Assembly: GCA_937934165.1 (NCBI GenBank)
Contig: CALGZX010000142.1
Span: 1-24,797 of the forward strand
Length of the DNA: 24,797 nucleotides
Origin: an uncultured Collinsella sp.
GTDB taxonomy: Bacteria; Actinomycetota; Coriobacteriia; Coriobacteriales; Coriobacteriaceae
Reading direction: 5' to 3'
Shown here: piece by piece, positions 6,876 to 15,209 of the stretch
Numbering within the stretch: the first letter of the stretch is position 1
Layout of the letters: each line of letters begins with the position of its first letter
The notes under the pieces: model-generated
Seen by the model: only the letters and a program-made list of their open reading frames with translations
What the model was told of the DNA's origin: nothing
The model's database searches: none
Made by a program: the position numbers and the translations under genes

Positions 6876-8194
6876 CGATCATCGGGGTGGGGCCCGGAAA
6901 CCCCGACTTGCTCTCGCGCGCGGCGCTCGACGCGATCGACATCGCCGACGTGGTCATCGGCGCTCATCGCGCGCTTGTCGGCATCGACGTGCCGCCCGAC
7001 GTGGTGAGATGCGAGCTCGTGAAGACGGCGGACATCGTCGCCGCGCTCACCGATGCGGCGTCGTGGCAGCGCGCCGTGGTCGTGATGACGGGCGATGTGG
7101 GGCTGTTCAGCGGCGCGCGCCGCCTGGTTGAGGCGCTCTCCGACGACGCGCAGGTGGACGTGCGCGTCATTCCCGGCATAAGCTCAGCGTCGTATCTCGC
7201 CGCGCGCCTCGCGCGTCCATGGCAGGATTGGCGCTTCGCGAGCGCTCACGGCGTGGCGTGCGACATCGTGCCCGAGGCCGAGCGCGCAGGTGAGCTCTTC
7301 CTCGTCACGTCGGGCGGGGAAGATCCCTCGCGGCTTTCGGGCGAGCTTGTGCAGGCGGGCTTCGGGGACGCGTGCGTGACGGTGGCCGAGCGCCTGTCGT
7401 ACCCCGGCGAGCGCATCACCTGCGCGACCGCAAGTGAAATCACAGGTCAGACGTTCGACGACTTGAACGTGATGCTTATCGATTTCGCAGGCGGCGCCGG
7501 GTCGCCTGCGGGCTCTAGCGCAGCCTCCGAGGCGCCCGCGTCGGCTTCTTCCGTGGCGGACTCTGCGGGCGCATCCCGCGCCGCGAGCTCCCGCTGGCCG
7601 TACGCTTCCTCGGGCATTCCCGACGAGCTCTTCATCCGCGGCGACGTTCCCATGACCAAGCAGGAGGTGCGCGCCGTCGCGCTCGCAAAGCTGCGCCTTA
7701 CCGCGACTGACACCGTGTGGGACGTCGGCGCCGGCACGGGGAGCGTGTCGATCGAAGCGGCGCTCGTCGCGCGAGCGGGGTCGGTATGGGCGGTCGAGCG
7801 CAACGCGGCCGGCGTGCGGCTCATCCGGGAGAACGCGGATGCATTCGGGTGCGGCAACGTGCATGCGGTCCCCGGTGTCGCCCCCGAAGCGCTCGCGAAA
7901 CTGCCCGTCCCCGACGCCGTTTTCGTCGGTGGGAGCGCGGGCGAGCTTCCCTCCATCGTGGAGGCGGCGCTCGAGAAGAACTCCCAGGTTCGCCTGTGCG
8001 TGCCATGCGTCACCGTTGAGACGCTCACCGAGGCTTGCACGCTCCTCTCGGGTTCGCGCTTTAAGGGGTTCGAGGCGTGCCAGGTGTCGGCCGCCCGCGG
8101 CGAGGCTGTAGGCTCGCACCATCTTATGAAGGCGCAAAACCCCGTGTTCCTCGTCAGCGCGCGCGGTGCAGGTGGGGAAGGCGGCGTCCGGTGA
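6863..8194 (+). CDS. cbiET: CbiE-CbiT fusion, cobalt-precorrin C5/C15-methyltransferase and C12 decarboxylase
   Basis: This single 443-residue chain joins CbiE (C5 methylation) and CbiT (C15 methylation with decarboxylation), as in CobL-type fusions. Residues 1 to about 208 form CbiE, with TIIGVGPGNPDLLS at the start, VVVMTGDVGLFSGA and VIPGISSASYLAARL. Residues about 209-250 are an Ala/Ser/Gly-rich linker. CbiT follows from about 251 with GIPDELFIRGDVPMTKQEVR and a methyltransferase binding loop DVGAGTGS (287-294). The start at 6863 is inside the end of cbiH; no strong ribosome site is seen, consistent with coupling. Fusion of these two activities is common; the length of the linker is somewhat unusual. 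Confidence 0.92.
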   Translation: MRKVTIIGVGPGNPDLLSRAALDAIDIADVVIGAHRALVGIDVPPDVVRCELVKTADIVAALTDAASWQRAVVVMTGDVGLFSGARRLVEALSDDAQVDVRVIPGISSASYLAARLARPWQDWRFASAHGVACDIVPEAERAGELFLVTSGGEDPSRLSGELVQAGFGDACVTVAERLSYPGERITCATASEITGQTFDDLNVMLIDFAGGAGSPAGSSAASEAPASASSVADSAGASRAASSRWPYASSGIPDELFIRGDVPMTKQEVRAVALAKLRLTATDTVWDVGAGTGSVSIEAALVARAGSVWAVERNAAGVRLIRENADAFGCGNVHAVPGVAPEALAKLPVPDAVFVGGSAGELPSIVEAALEKNSQVRLCVPCVTVETLTEACTLLSGSRFKGFEACQVSAARGEAVGSHHLMKAQNPVFLVSARGAGGEGGVR

Positions 8195-9573
8195 GCACGA
8201 CCATCCCGCGCTTCATGGTCGCTGCGCCCTCGAGCGGGAGCGGCAAGACGGTCGTTACGTGCGCGCTCTTGCGCGCGCTCGCGCGCCGCGGCCTTGCATG
8301 CGCGGCCTTCAAATGCGGCCCCGACTACATTGACCCGCTCTTTCATCGCCGCGTCGTGGGTGCGCGCTCGGGCAACTTAGACGGCTTCTTCACCGACGCC
8401 CCGACGCTGCGCGCCCTGCTCGCACGCGGCGCCGCGGGCGCGGATGTCGCGGTGCTCGAGGGGGTCATGGGCTTCTACGACGGCATGGCGCCCGGCGTGG
8501 CCGACGCGAGCAGCTACCAGGTTGCGCGCGACACGGAAACGCCGGTCGTTTTAGTGGTGAACGGGCGCGGGGCGTCTTTATCGCTCGCCGCCGTAATCCG
8601 CGGCATCGCCGAGTTCCTGCCTTGTGCGAATGTGCGCGGTGTCGTGCTGAACAAGACGAGCGCCGGTGCCTGCGCCTACGCGGCGCCTGCGATCGAGAAG
8701 CACACGGGCGTCGCGGTTTTGGGGAATATCCCCGCCGACGAGGCGTTCTCGCTCGAAAGCCGGCATCTGGGGCTTGTGACCGCCGACGAGGTCGAGCAGC
8801 TCTCCGCGCGCATCGACAAGATGGCCGAGCTGGTGGAAAAGAGCGTCGACGTCGACCGCTTGCTCGAAATAGCGACGACGGCACCCGATATCCGCGAGGA
8901 ACCTTACCGGTTGGAGCCGATCGCGGGAGCGCGGCCCATCGTCGCCGTCGCGCGTGACGAGGCGTTCTCGTTCTACTACGAGGAGAACCTGCGCGTGCTC
9001 GAGGACCTGGGTTGCGAGCTGGCCTTTTTCAGCCCTCTGTGTGATAGCGAGTTGCCCCGGGGGACAAGCGCCCTCTATCTGGGAGGCGGCTACCCGGAGC
9101 TCCATGCGCGGCAGCTCTCCGAGAACGCGCCGATGCGCGAGGCGGTGCGGCGCGCGGTGGAATCCGGCATGCCGACGGTCGCCGAATGCGGTGGGTTTCT
9201 GTACCTGCAGCGCGAAATCTCCGATAGCGAGGGGCGGCGCTGGCCTGTTGCGGGCGCCCTTGAGGGCGCAAGCGAGAACGGGGAAAGGCTGTCCCATTTC
9301 GGGTACGTGGAGCTCACTTCCCAACGCGACGGGCTCTACGGGCCGCGCGGCACACGCATCCGCGCGCACGAGTTCCACTACTGGCAGTCTACCTGCCCGG
9401 GCGGCGACTTCTGGGCGCAGAAGCCCCGGCGCGACAAGGGCTGGCCGTGCATGACGACCACCCCGTCCCTGGTTGCGGGCTTCCCGCATGTGTACTATCC
9501 TGCGAACCCCGACGTTGCGCGCGCGTTCGCGTCTGCCGCGGCGTCGTTCGCAGAGAGGAGACGGCATGGCTGA
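8191..9573 (+). CDS. cbiA: cobyrinate a,c-diamide synthase CbiA
   Basis: CbiA amidates side chains a and c of cobyrinic acid using ATP and glutamine. The GTG start at 8191 overlaps the previous stop (GTGA) and has GGGGAAGG about 10 nt upstream; the protein has 460 residues. The N-terminal P-loop domain has SSGSGKT at 14-20 and KCGPDYIDPLFH at 41-52, followed by LEGVMGFYDG. The C-terminal class I glutamine amidotransferase domain begins near 247 and has YLGGGYPELHA, the nucleophile Cys333 in AECGGF, and a late His433 in the FPHVYY segment as candidate catalytic partner. All expected catalytic elements are present. It overlaps cobT by 8 nt. Confidence 0.93.
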   Translation: MSTTIPRFMVAAPSSGSGKTVVTCALLRALARRGLACAAFKCGPDYIDPLFHRRVVGARSGNLDGFFTDAPTLRALLARGAAGADVAVLEGVMGFYDGMAPGVADASSYQVARDTETPVVLVVNGRGASLSLAAVIRGIAEFLPCANVRGVVLNKTSAGACAYAAPAIEKHTGVAVLGNIPADEAFSLESRHLGLVTADEVEQLSARIDKMAELVEKSVDVDRLLEIATTAPDIREEPYRLEPIAGARPIVAVARDEAFSFYYEENLRVLEDLGCELAFFSPLCDSELPRGTSALYLGGGYPELHARQLSENAPMREAVRRAVESGMPTVAECGGFLYLQREISDSEGRRWPVAGALEGASENGERLSHFGYVELTSQRDGLYGPRGTRIRAHEFHYWQSTCPGGDFWAQKPRRDKGWPCMTTTPSLVAGFPHVYYPANPDVARAFASAAASFAERRRHG

Positions 9574-10708
9574 AGCAACCGAAACCGCGCTTGCCTGCAT
9601 CCGCGAGGAAGTCGAGCGCGCGTTCTCGTCGGCGCCGGGCGCCGTGCTCGAAGCCGCTCTCTCCCGGATCGCGCCCGCAGACGAGTGCGCCCGCGCCGCC
9701 GCGTACGCCGCGTGGGACTCCATCGCGCACCCCTTGGGGGGATTGGGCGACTTTGAAGACGCCGTCGCGTGTATCGCCGCAGCTCAGGGGAGCGCCGAGG
9801 TTGCCGAGTTTCCCCGTGCGCTCGCGGTATTCTTCTCCGACAACGGGGTCGTTGCCGAAGGCGTGTCGCAAAGCGGGCAAGACGTGACGCGAGCCGTCGC
9901 GCGCAACATGTGCGAGGGGGCCACGAGCGCCTGCCGCATGGCGGCGTTCGCGGGTGCCGAGGTCGTGCCCGTCGACGTGGGTATGGCCCGGGGCATAGAA
10001 GACGCGCGCATGGTGCGCGCGAACGTACGGCGGGGGAGCGGCAACATCGCGCGCGGCTTAGCCATGTCTCGCGATGAGGCCGTGCGCGCGATCGATGTCG
10101 GAATCGCCGTCGCGTGCGGGCTTGTCCGCGCCGGCGTGCGCCTTCTCGCCGCGGGCGAGATGGGCATCGGCAACACGACCACCTCGGCGGCGGTGGCCGC
10201 AGTGCTCATCCGGGCGGACGCGCGGAGCCTCGTCGGGCGCGGCGCGGGGCTCTCGGACGCCTCGCTCGCGCGCAAGCGCGACGTGGTCGAGCGCGCTATC
10301 GACGCGAACTCGCCCGATCCTGCCGACCCGATCGACGTGCTCTCGAAGGTGGGCGGCTTCGACATCGCGGCGATGTGCGGCTTCTACCTGGGGGCCGCGG
10401 CCTCGAAGGCGCCGGCGCTCCTCGACGGGGTCATATCCTGCACGGCGGCCCTGTGCGCGGCGCGCCTGTGCCCCAATGCCTTGGGCTACTTCGTGGGCAC
10501 CCACGCATCAAGCGAACCCGCAAGCCAGGAGCTCCTTCGCGAGCTCGGCATTAAGGCACCCCTCGACGCGGGCATGCATTTGGGCGAGGGCGCGGGCGCC
10601 ATGGCGTTTCTGCCCCTTCTGGATTCGGCGCTGCGCGTGTACCGGGATGGGAAGACGTTCACGGCGACTGGCATGGCTGCTTACGAGCATTTCGAGGCTG
10701 GGAAATGA
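9566..10708 (+). CDS. cobT: nicotinate-nucleotide:dimethylbenzimidazole phosphoribosyltransferase CobT
   Basis: CobT activates the lower ligand base to its alpha-ribotide. The ATG at 9566 follows GAGAGGAG; the protein has 380 residues, slightly longer than the usual ~350. Typical segments are FFSDNGVVAEGVSQSGQDVT, MCEGATSACRMA, LLAAGEMGIGNTTTSAAV, VGRGAGLSD and KAPLDAGMHLGEGAGA. The last contains the predicted catalytic base Glu341. No genes for making dimethylbenzimidazole (bluB or bza) are seen in the window, so the base is either made elsewhere or taken up. The stop overlaps the cobU start (ATGA). Confidence 0.93.
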   Translation: MAEATETALACIREEVERAFSSAPGAVLEAALSRIAPADECARAAAYAAWDSIAHPLGGLGDFEDAVACIAAAQGSAEVAEFPRALAVFFSDNGVVAEGVSQSGQDVTRAVARNMCEGATSACRMAAFAGAEVVPVDVGMARGIEDARMVRANVRRGSGNIARGLAMSRDEAVRAIDVGIAVACGLVRAGVRLLAAGEMGIGNTTTSAAVAAVLIRADARSLVGRGAGLSDASLARKRDVVERAIDANSPDPADPIDVLSKVGGFDIAAMCGFYLGAAASKAPALLDGVISCTAALCAARLCPNALGYFVGTHASSEPASQELLRELGIKAPLDAGMHLGEGAGAMAFLPLLDSALRVYRDGKTFTATGMAAYEHFEAGK

Positions 10709-11253
10709 CGGTGACGCTCGTCATCGGCGCCGCCGCGAGCGGCAAGAGCGCCTATGCCGAGTCCCTGTGCCTCGGGCACGACGGCCCCCGCGTGTACCTG
10801 GCAACGATGGAGCCCTTCGGGGAAGAGGGTGCCCGCCGCATCGCGCGCCATCGGGCGCTGCGAGAGGGCAAGGGGTTTTCCACCCTCGAGCGCACGCGTG
10901 ACGTGGGCGCCGCAGCGTCCGGGCTTCCGCGCGGCTGCACGCTTCTTTTGGAGGACGTGGGCAACCTGGTTGCGAACGAGCTCTTCGCGGAAGGCGGCTT
11001 GTCCCCACGTGACCCCGACGCTGCGGCGCGCGAGGTGCTCGGAGGCATCGAGCGGCTCGCTCAGGCCGCTGCGTATACGGTGGTGGTCACCGTCGACGTG
11101 TTCGCCGATGGGATGCGCTACGATGAGGGGACCGAGGCGTGGAGGCGCGCGCTCGCGCGCGTGAACGCGGGTGTGGTGGCGCTGGCCGACCGCGCAGTCG
11201 AAGTGGTATGCGGGATTCCCGTGTGGATGAAAGGCGAAGGACCTACAAGGTGA
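10705..11253 (+). CDS. cobU: adenosylcobinamide kinase / adenosylcobinamide-phosphate guanylyltransferase CobU
   Basis: CobU phosphorylates adenosylcobinamide and then transfers GMP to it, making the activated intermediate for nucleotide-loop assembly. The 182-residue protein has an intact P-loop GAAASGKS (8-15) and the family's HRALR segment with His49, the likely GMP-accepting histidine. LLLEDVGNLVANELF matches the middle region, and the protein ends with ADRAVEVVCGIPVWMKG, as expected. It sits directly between cobT and cobS with 4-nt overlaps on both sides. A second, degenerate CobU-like domain occurs two genes downstream. Confidence 0.92.
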   Translation: MTVTLVIGAAASGKSAYAESLCLGHDGPRVYLATMEPFGEEGARRIARHRALREGKGFSTLERTRDVGAAASGLPRGCTLLLEDVGNLVANELFAEGGLSPRDPDAAAREVLGGIERLAQAAAYTVVVTVDVFADGMRYDEGTEAWRRALARVNAGVVALADRAVEVVCGIPVWMKGEGPTR

Positions 11254-12017
11254 AGATAGCAGAGGCAATCGGCGCGGCGTTCGGAACGTTCTCGCGCGTC
11301 CCCGTCCCGAAATCGGCCTGGACCGATTTCGGATCAACCCATGCGCTTGCCGCGTTTCCCCTGGTGGGCCTTGCGGAAGGCTTCCTCATGACGGCGTGGG
11401 GGTACGTGGCGAACCTGCTCGGCGTACCCGCGACCATCGTCGCGGCCGTGCTCGCGGCGTTGCCTGTGGCGGTGACGGGAGGCATCCACCTAGACGGGCT
11501 CTGCGACACCTCCGATGCGCTTGCAAGTTGGGCCCCGCGCGAGCGAAAGCTCGAGATCATGCACGACCCGCGGGCGGGCGCCTTCGGGGTCATCGGTGTT
11601 GTTGTGTACCTTATTCTGCAGTTTTCCCTGTTCACCGCGATGCCGCTTACGGCGGGGGCGTTCCTCGCGCTTCTGTGCTCGCTCGTGTTCTCCCGCGCGC
11701 TTTCGGGGCTCGCCGTAGAATGCTGGCCTGCCGCGCGGGCGGACGGCATGGCCGCGGGACTCTCGCCTGCTAAGAAGCGCGCGGCGATCGTCGTGCCGCT
11801 TTGCGCTTTCGCTGCGGCTTCGGCTGCAGGGATGGTTGCGTGCGCTCAGGCCGTCGGCGCCCTTATGGCGGTGGCGGGGCTTTTGGCGCTCGCGTGGTAC
11901 CGTCATGTTGCCCTGTCCCGCTTCGGCGGGGTGACAGGGGATTTGGCCGGATGGTTTCTGCAATGGGCCGAGCTCGCGATGCTTGCCATGCTGGTGGCGG
12001 GGGGTATGCTCCTATGA
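11250..12017 (+). CDS. cobS: adenosylcobinamide-GDP ribazoletransferase (cobalamin-5'-phosphate synthase) CobS
   Basis: CobS is an integral membrane enzyme that joins adenosylcobinamide-GDP with alpha-ribazole phosphate. The GTG at 11250 overlaps the cobU stop (GTGA) and has GAAGGA 8 nt upstream, giving 255 residues. The sequence starts with AFGTFSRVPVP and has the acidic family motif GGIHLDGLCDTSDAL (residues 78-91), with EIMHDPRAGAFGVIG close behind. Several hydrophobic membrane segments are visible, for example about 34-55, 61-78, 112-150 and two near the C-terminus. Length is normal. Confidence 0.92.
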   Translation: MKIAEAIGAAFGTFSRVPVPKSAWTDFGSTHALAAFPLVGLAEGFLMTAWGYVANLLGVPATIVAAVLAALPVAVTGGIHLDGLCDTSDALASWAPRERKLEIMHDPRAGAFGVIGVVVYLILQFSLFTAMPLTAGAFLALLCSLVFSRALSGLAVECWPAARADGMAAGLSPAKKRAAIVVPLCAFAAASAAGMVACAQAVGALMAVAGLLALAWYRHVALSRFGGVTGDLAGWFLQWAELAMLAMLVAGGMLL

Positions 12018-13015
12018 TTCTCGTGGTAGGTGGCGCGCATTCGGGGAAGAGGACCTTCGTGCGCGAAAAGCTCGGGTTCGCGGCGGACGATTTCGTCGAC
12101 GCGGCGCAGCTTGCGGAGGGCGGCGTGCCCGCGGCTTTTGCCGGCCGTGTCGCGTACCGTGCTGAGGAACTCGTACGCGCGCTCGACGCTGACCGGGCGC
12201 TCGAGCGGCTGATCGGCTTCGACGCAGTGATTCTGCCCTTGGTCGGCTCGGGGGTCGTCCCCATGCGTGCGGAAGACGCCCAATGGCGCGAGCGCGCGGG
12301 GCGCCTGGGATGCGCGCTTGCTGCGCGCGCCGACGTCGTCGTGCGCATGACGTGCGGGATTCCCCAGGTCATCAAAGGAAACCTTGCCGATGCGCCTCGA
12401 GGGACGCAGGGCGCGGGCGCGCCTTTGGAAGTCGTCTTCGTGCGCCATGGTGCCACGGCGGGCACGGAAGACCATCGCTACAGCGGGGCGGGCACCGACG
12501 AGCCCCTGTCGAGCGCGGGCGAGCGCGTTTTGCGCGAGCTCGCGTGCGATCGTGACGTGTTCCGTGTTATCACGAGTGGCATGGCCCGCACCGACCAGAC
12601 GGCACGCATCCTCTTCCCGAATGCGGAGCTTATGGCATGCCCCGGTCTGCGCGAGATGGATTTCGGTGACTTCGAGGGGCGAAGCGCCGCCGAGCTTAAA
12701 GAGGATGCGCGCTACCGCGCCTGGGTAGACTCCTGGTGCGAGACGCGCTGCCCGCATGGCGAGGGCAAGAGCGATTTCACCCGCCGCGTCGTCGCGGCGT
12801 TTCGGGAGGCGTGCGAATCGGAGCGCGCCCAGGGGAGTGGGCGCGCCGTCTTCGTCGTTCACGCGGGTACCGTGAAAGCGCTGCTTTCCGAGCTTGCTGT
12901 CCCGAAAATGGAATACTTCGACGTGCATACCGAGCCGGGCGGCGCATGGGCCGCCACCTGGGATGGGCGCTGCCTTCGCGACGTTCGCCCCGCTTCGGGG
13001 GGCGATGCCCGGTGA
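12014..13015 (+). CDS. cobC: fusion of a degenerate CobU-like domain with a CobC-type histidine phosphatase
   Basis: This 333-residue protein starts at an ATG overlapping the cobS stop. Residues 1 to about 122 resemble a shortened CobU: a P-loop-like start (GGAHSGKR, 6-13, lacking the usual Ser/Thr after Lys), then ILPLVGSGVVP, WRERAGRLGCALAARADVVVR and CGIPQVIKG. A short linker leads to a phosphoglycerate-mutase-type phosphatase from about 138, with RHG (His145), LREMDFGDFEGRS and the second catalytic His in VVHAGTVK. The phosphatase half probably removes the phosphate from cobalamin-5'-phosphate or alpha-ribazole phosphate, as CobC does. The N-terminal half may bind a substrate or be regulatory; its function is not established. 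An intact cobU lies nearby, so the fusion is unlikely to be the only kinase. Confidence 0.85.
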   Translation: MILVVGGAHSGKRTFVREKLGFAADDFVDAAQLAEGGVPAAFAGRVAYRAEELVRALDADRALERLIGFDAVILPLVGSGVVPMRAEDAQWRERAGRLGCALAARADVVVRMTCGIPQVIKGNLADAPRGTQGAGAPLEVVFVRHGATAGTEDHRYSGAGTDEPLSSAGERVLRELACDRDVFRVITSGMARTDQTARILFPNAELMACPGLREMDFGDFEGRSAAELKEDARYRAWVDSWCETRCPHGEGKSDFTRRVVAAFREACESERAQGSGRAVFVVHAGTVKALLSELAVPKMEYFDVHTEPGGAWAATWDGRCLRDVRPASGGDAR

Positions 13016-13989
13016 TGACGATTCTTGCCGTCGCCGCCGGGTTCGCGGCCGACCTTGCCTTCGGCGACCCGCGCTGGCTTCCCCATCCCGTCGTCGCCAT
13101 GGGGCGCGCGATCACGTGGGCCGAAGGCCGCCTGCGGGGCGCATTCCCGCAAACGCCCGCGGGCACGCGCGCCGCAGGGCTTGTGCTCGCCGTGGCGCTT
13201 CCGCTTGCGTGTGGACTTTTGACCTGGGGAATCCTGCATCTTTGCGGCATGGTTCACTCCGGCTTGCGCTTCGTGGCCGAGGCATGGGCGAGCTATCAGA
13301 TTCTCGCGGCATGCGAGCTGCGCCGCCAGAGCCTGGCCGTGGCCCGCGCGTTCTCGAAGGGCGGCCTTGTCGCGGCGCGCGAAGCCGTCGGGCTCATCGT
13401 GGGACGCGACACGTCTGTTCTCGACGAGCAGGGCGTCGCGCGCGCCGCCGTGGAAACGGTGGCGGAGAACGCGAGCGACGGCGTCATCGCGCCGCTTTTC
13501 TACCTTATGATCGGGGGTGCGCCCTTGGGCATGGCGTACAAGGCGGTGAACACGCTCGACAGCATGGTGGGCTACAAAAACGAGCGCTACATCGACTTCG
13601 GCTGCGCCTCGGCGCGCCTCGACGATGCGGTGAACTGGATTCCCTCGCGCTTATCGGCCCTGCTCATGATCGCCGTGTGCCCGATCGTCGGGCTCGATGC
13701 TCGCGGGGCGGCGCGCATCTGGCGCCGCGACAGGCGTCGCCATGCGAGCCCCAACTCGGCGCAGACCGAGTCAGCGTGCGCGGGCGCGCTCGGGCTGCGC
13801 CTGGCAGGACCCGCGGTGTATTTCGGCAAGCTCGTTGAGAAACCGACGATAGGCGACGCGTCCCGCGAAATCGAGTGGGGCGATATCGCCCGGGCGACAA
13901 GGCTCATGCTCGCCGCGTCCGTATGCGCGCTCGTCGTCTTCGGCGCCGCGCGCGCGGCGGTCGTGCTCGCCGTGGGGGCGATGGCATGA
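13015..13989 (+). CDS. cbiB: adenosylcobinamide-phosphate synthase CbiB
   Basis: CbiB is a membrane protein that attaches aminopropanol (phosphate) to adenosylcobyric acid. The ATG at 13015 overlaps the previous stop by 1 nt (an in-frame GTG at 13012 is also possible); the protein has 324 residues. Family segments are DLAFGDPRWLPHPVVAMGR at the N-terminus, GRDTSVLDEQGVARAAVETVAEN, SDGVIAPLFYLMIGGAP and KAVNTLDSMVGYKNERY. Hydrophobic stretches near the N-terminus, in the middle (VNWIPSRLSALLMIAVCPIVG) and at the C-terminus are consistent with a polytopic membrane protein. It overlaps cobD by 4 nt. Confidence 0.93.
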   Translation: MTILAVAAGFAADLAFGDPRWLPHPVVAMGRAITWAEGRLRGAFPQTPAGTRAAGLVLAVALPLACGLLTWGILHLCGMVHSGLRFVAEAWASYQILAACELRRQSLAVARAFSKGGLVAAREAVGLIVGRDTSVLDEQGVARAAVETVAENASDGVIAPLFYLMIGGAPLGMAYKAVNTLDSMVGYKNERYIDFGCASARLDDAVNWIPSRLSALLMIAVCPIVGLDARGAARIWRRDRRRHASPNSAQTESACAGALGLRLAGPAVYFGKLVEKPTIGDASREIEWGDIARATRLMLAASVCALVVFGAARAAVVLAVGAMA

Positions 13990-15209
13990 GGGAAGACCAC
14001 GCCGCGCTCCGGGCTGCCGGGGGAATCCTGCGCGCCCGTACGCATGGGGGCAGCTCGCAATCGCTCGGCATCGCTTGCGAAGGAGGCGCCTCCGACCTCA
14101 TCGACTTCTCGGTGAACGTGAATCCGGCAGGCCCCTCGCCGCGCGCCGTCGCCGCAGCTTGCAGGGCGCTTTCTCGAATCGACGCCTACCCCGATAGGGA
14201 AAGCCTCGCCCTCGTTCGCGCCCTATCGCGCGCCCAGGGCATTCCCGAAGATACTATCGTCTGCGGCGCGGGCGCGTCCGACATCATCTGGCGACTCGCC
14301 GCGGCGGTGCGCCCGAAACGCATCGTCGTGTGCGCGCCGACGTTCTCTGAATATGCGGAGGCGGCATCGTACTACGGCGCATGCGTGCAGGAGTTCCCGC
14401 TCTCCGAAGCGGACGACTTCGACGTGCCCGCCTCCTTCGCCCGCGCGATTGAGGGGCCGGGAGACGTGGCATACCTCTGCAATCCGAACAACCCGACGGG
14501 GCGCCTCGTCGACCCCCGCGTGATCGATGCCGCGGCTTGCCGCTGCGAGCAGGTGGGCGCGCTGCTCGTCGTGGACGAGTGCTTCCTCGGATTTGCGCCC
14601 GACGCCCGCGAAAGGAGCGTGGCCGCACGCGCCGCGTGTTCGCGCCATGTGGCCGTGCTCTCCGCATTCACCAAGCTCTACGGAATGGCGGGGTTGCGGT
14701 TAGGATATCTGATCAGCGGAAACGCCCAACTCCTCGAGGGGATTCGCCGGGCGGGGCAGGCGTGGCCCGTCTCCTCGGTCGCCGAGGCCGCGGGTATCGC
14801 CGCCCTGGAAGACGTCGAATACGTCTCGCGCACGCGCGATGTATTGGCGGGCGAGCGAGCGTGGCTTTCCCACGAGCTCTCCTCGCTCGGGCTTTCCGTC
14901 GTGCCGTCGGATGCGAACTTCCTTTTAGTCCGGACACCGGCGAAAGACATCCCCGAGCGCCTGTATAAACAGGGGGTTTTGGTCCGCACGTGCGACTCGT
15001 TTTCGGTACTGTCCCGTTTTTGGTGCCGCGTCGCGGTGCGCACGCGCAAGGAGAATGCCCGGCTTGCGATGGCGTTCGGCCGCGCGCTTCGGGCGGAAGG
15101 CGCATCGGGCGAAGGCGAACCCGACAAACGGGGCGGCGCTTCTTGCAGCGGCGCTATGGCGGGCGCGTATGGCCGAGTCTCGACGAAGGAGGTCGATACC
15201 CGTGGGTAG
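13986..15209 (+). CDS. cobD: threonine-phosphate decarboxylase CobD (PLP-dependent)
   Basis: CobD decarboxylates L-threonine phosphate to the aminopropanol phosphate used by CbiB. The protein has 407 residues from an ATG overlapping the cbiB stop. It is a class I/II aminotransferase fold: THGGSS and DFSVNVNPAGPS at the N-terminus, YLCNPNNPTGRL, VVDECFLGF, and the cofactor lysine Lys230 in SAFTKLYGMAGLRLGYL. A conserved Arg is in CRVAVRTRKEN near the end of the domain. The last ~35-40 residues are Gly/Ser/Glu-rich and fall outside the family; this tail overlaps the cbiP ribosome site and start by 8 nt. CobD and CobC can be confused, but the PLP Lys motif makes this one clear. Confidence 0.9.
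   Translation: MREDHAALRAAGGILRARTHGGSSQSLGIACEGGASDLIDFSVNVNPAGPSPRAVAAACRALSRIDAYPDRESLALVRALSRAQGIPEDTIVCGAGASDIIWRLAAAVRPKRIVVCAPTFSEYAEAASYYGACVQEFPLSEADDFDVPASFARAIEGPGDVAYLCNPNNPTGRLVDPRVIDAAACRCEQVGALLVVDECFLGFAPDARERSVAARAACSRHVAVLSAFTKLYGMAGLRLGYLISGNAQLLEGIRRAGQAWPVSSVAEAAGIAALEDVEYVSRTRDVLAGERAWLSHELSSLGLSVVPSDANFLLVRTPAKDIPERLYKQGVLVRTCDSFSVLSRFWCRVAVRTRKENARLAMAFGRALRAEGASGEGEPDKRGGASCSGAMAGAYGRVSTKEVDTRG
15186..15192 (+). promoter_or_regulatory. strong ribosome binding site for cbiP inside the end of cobD
   Basis: AAGGAGG lies 9 nt upstream of the GTG at 15202. It is the best Shine-Dalgarno sequence in the operon and fixes the cbiP start, although cbiP could also begin at an ATG further in. 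Confidence 0.75.

Noticed and set aside
8578..9723. A 381-codon minus-strand open frame across cbiA
   Set aside because: It is a mirror frame with no recognisable domain; cbiA shows a complete P-loop and amidotransferase site on the plus strand.
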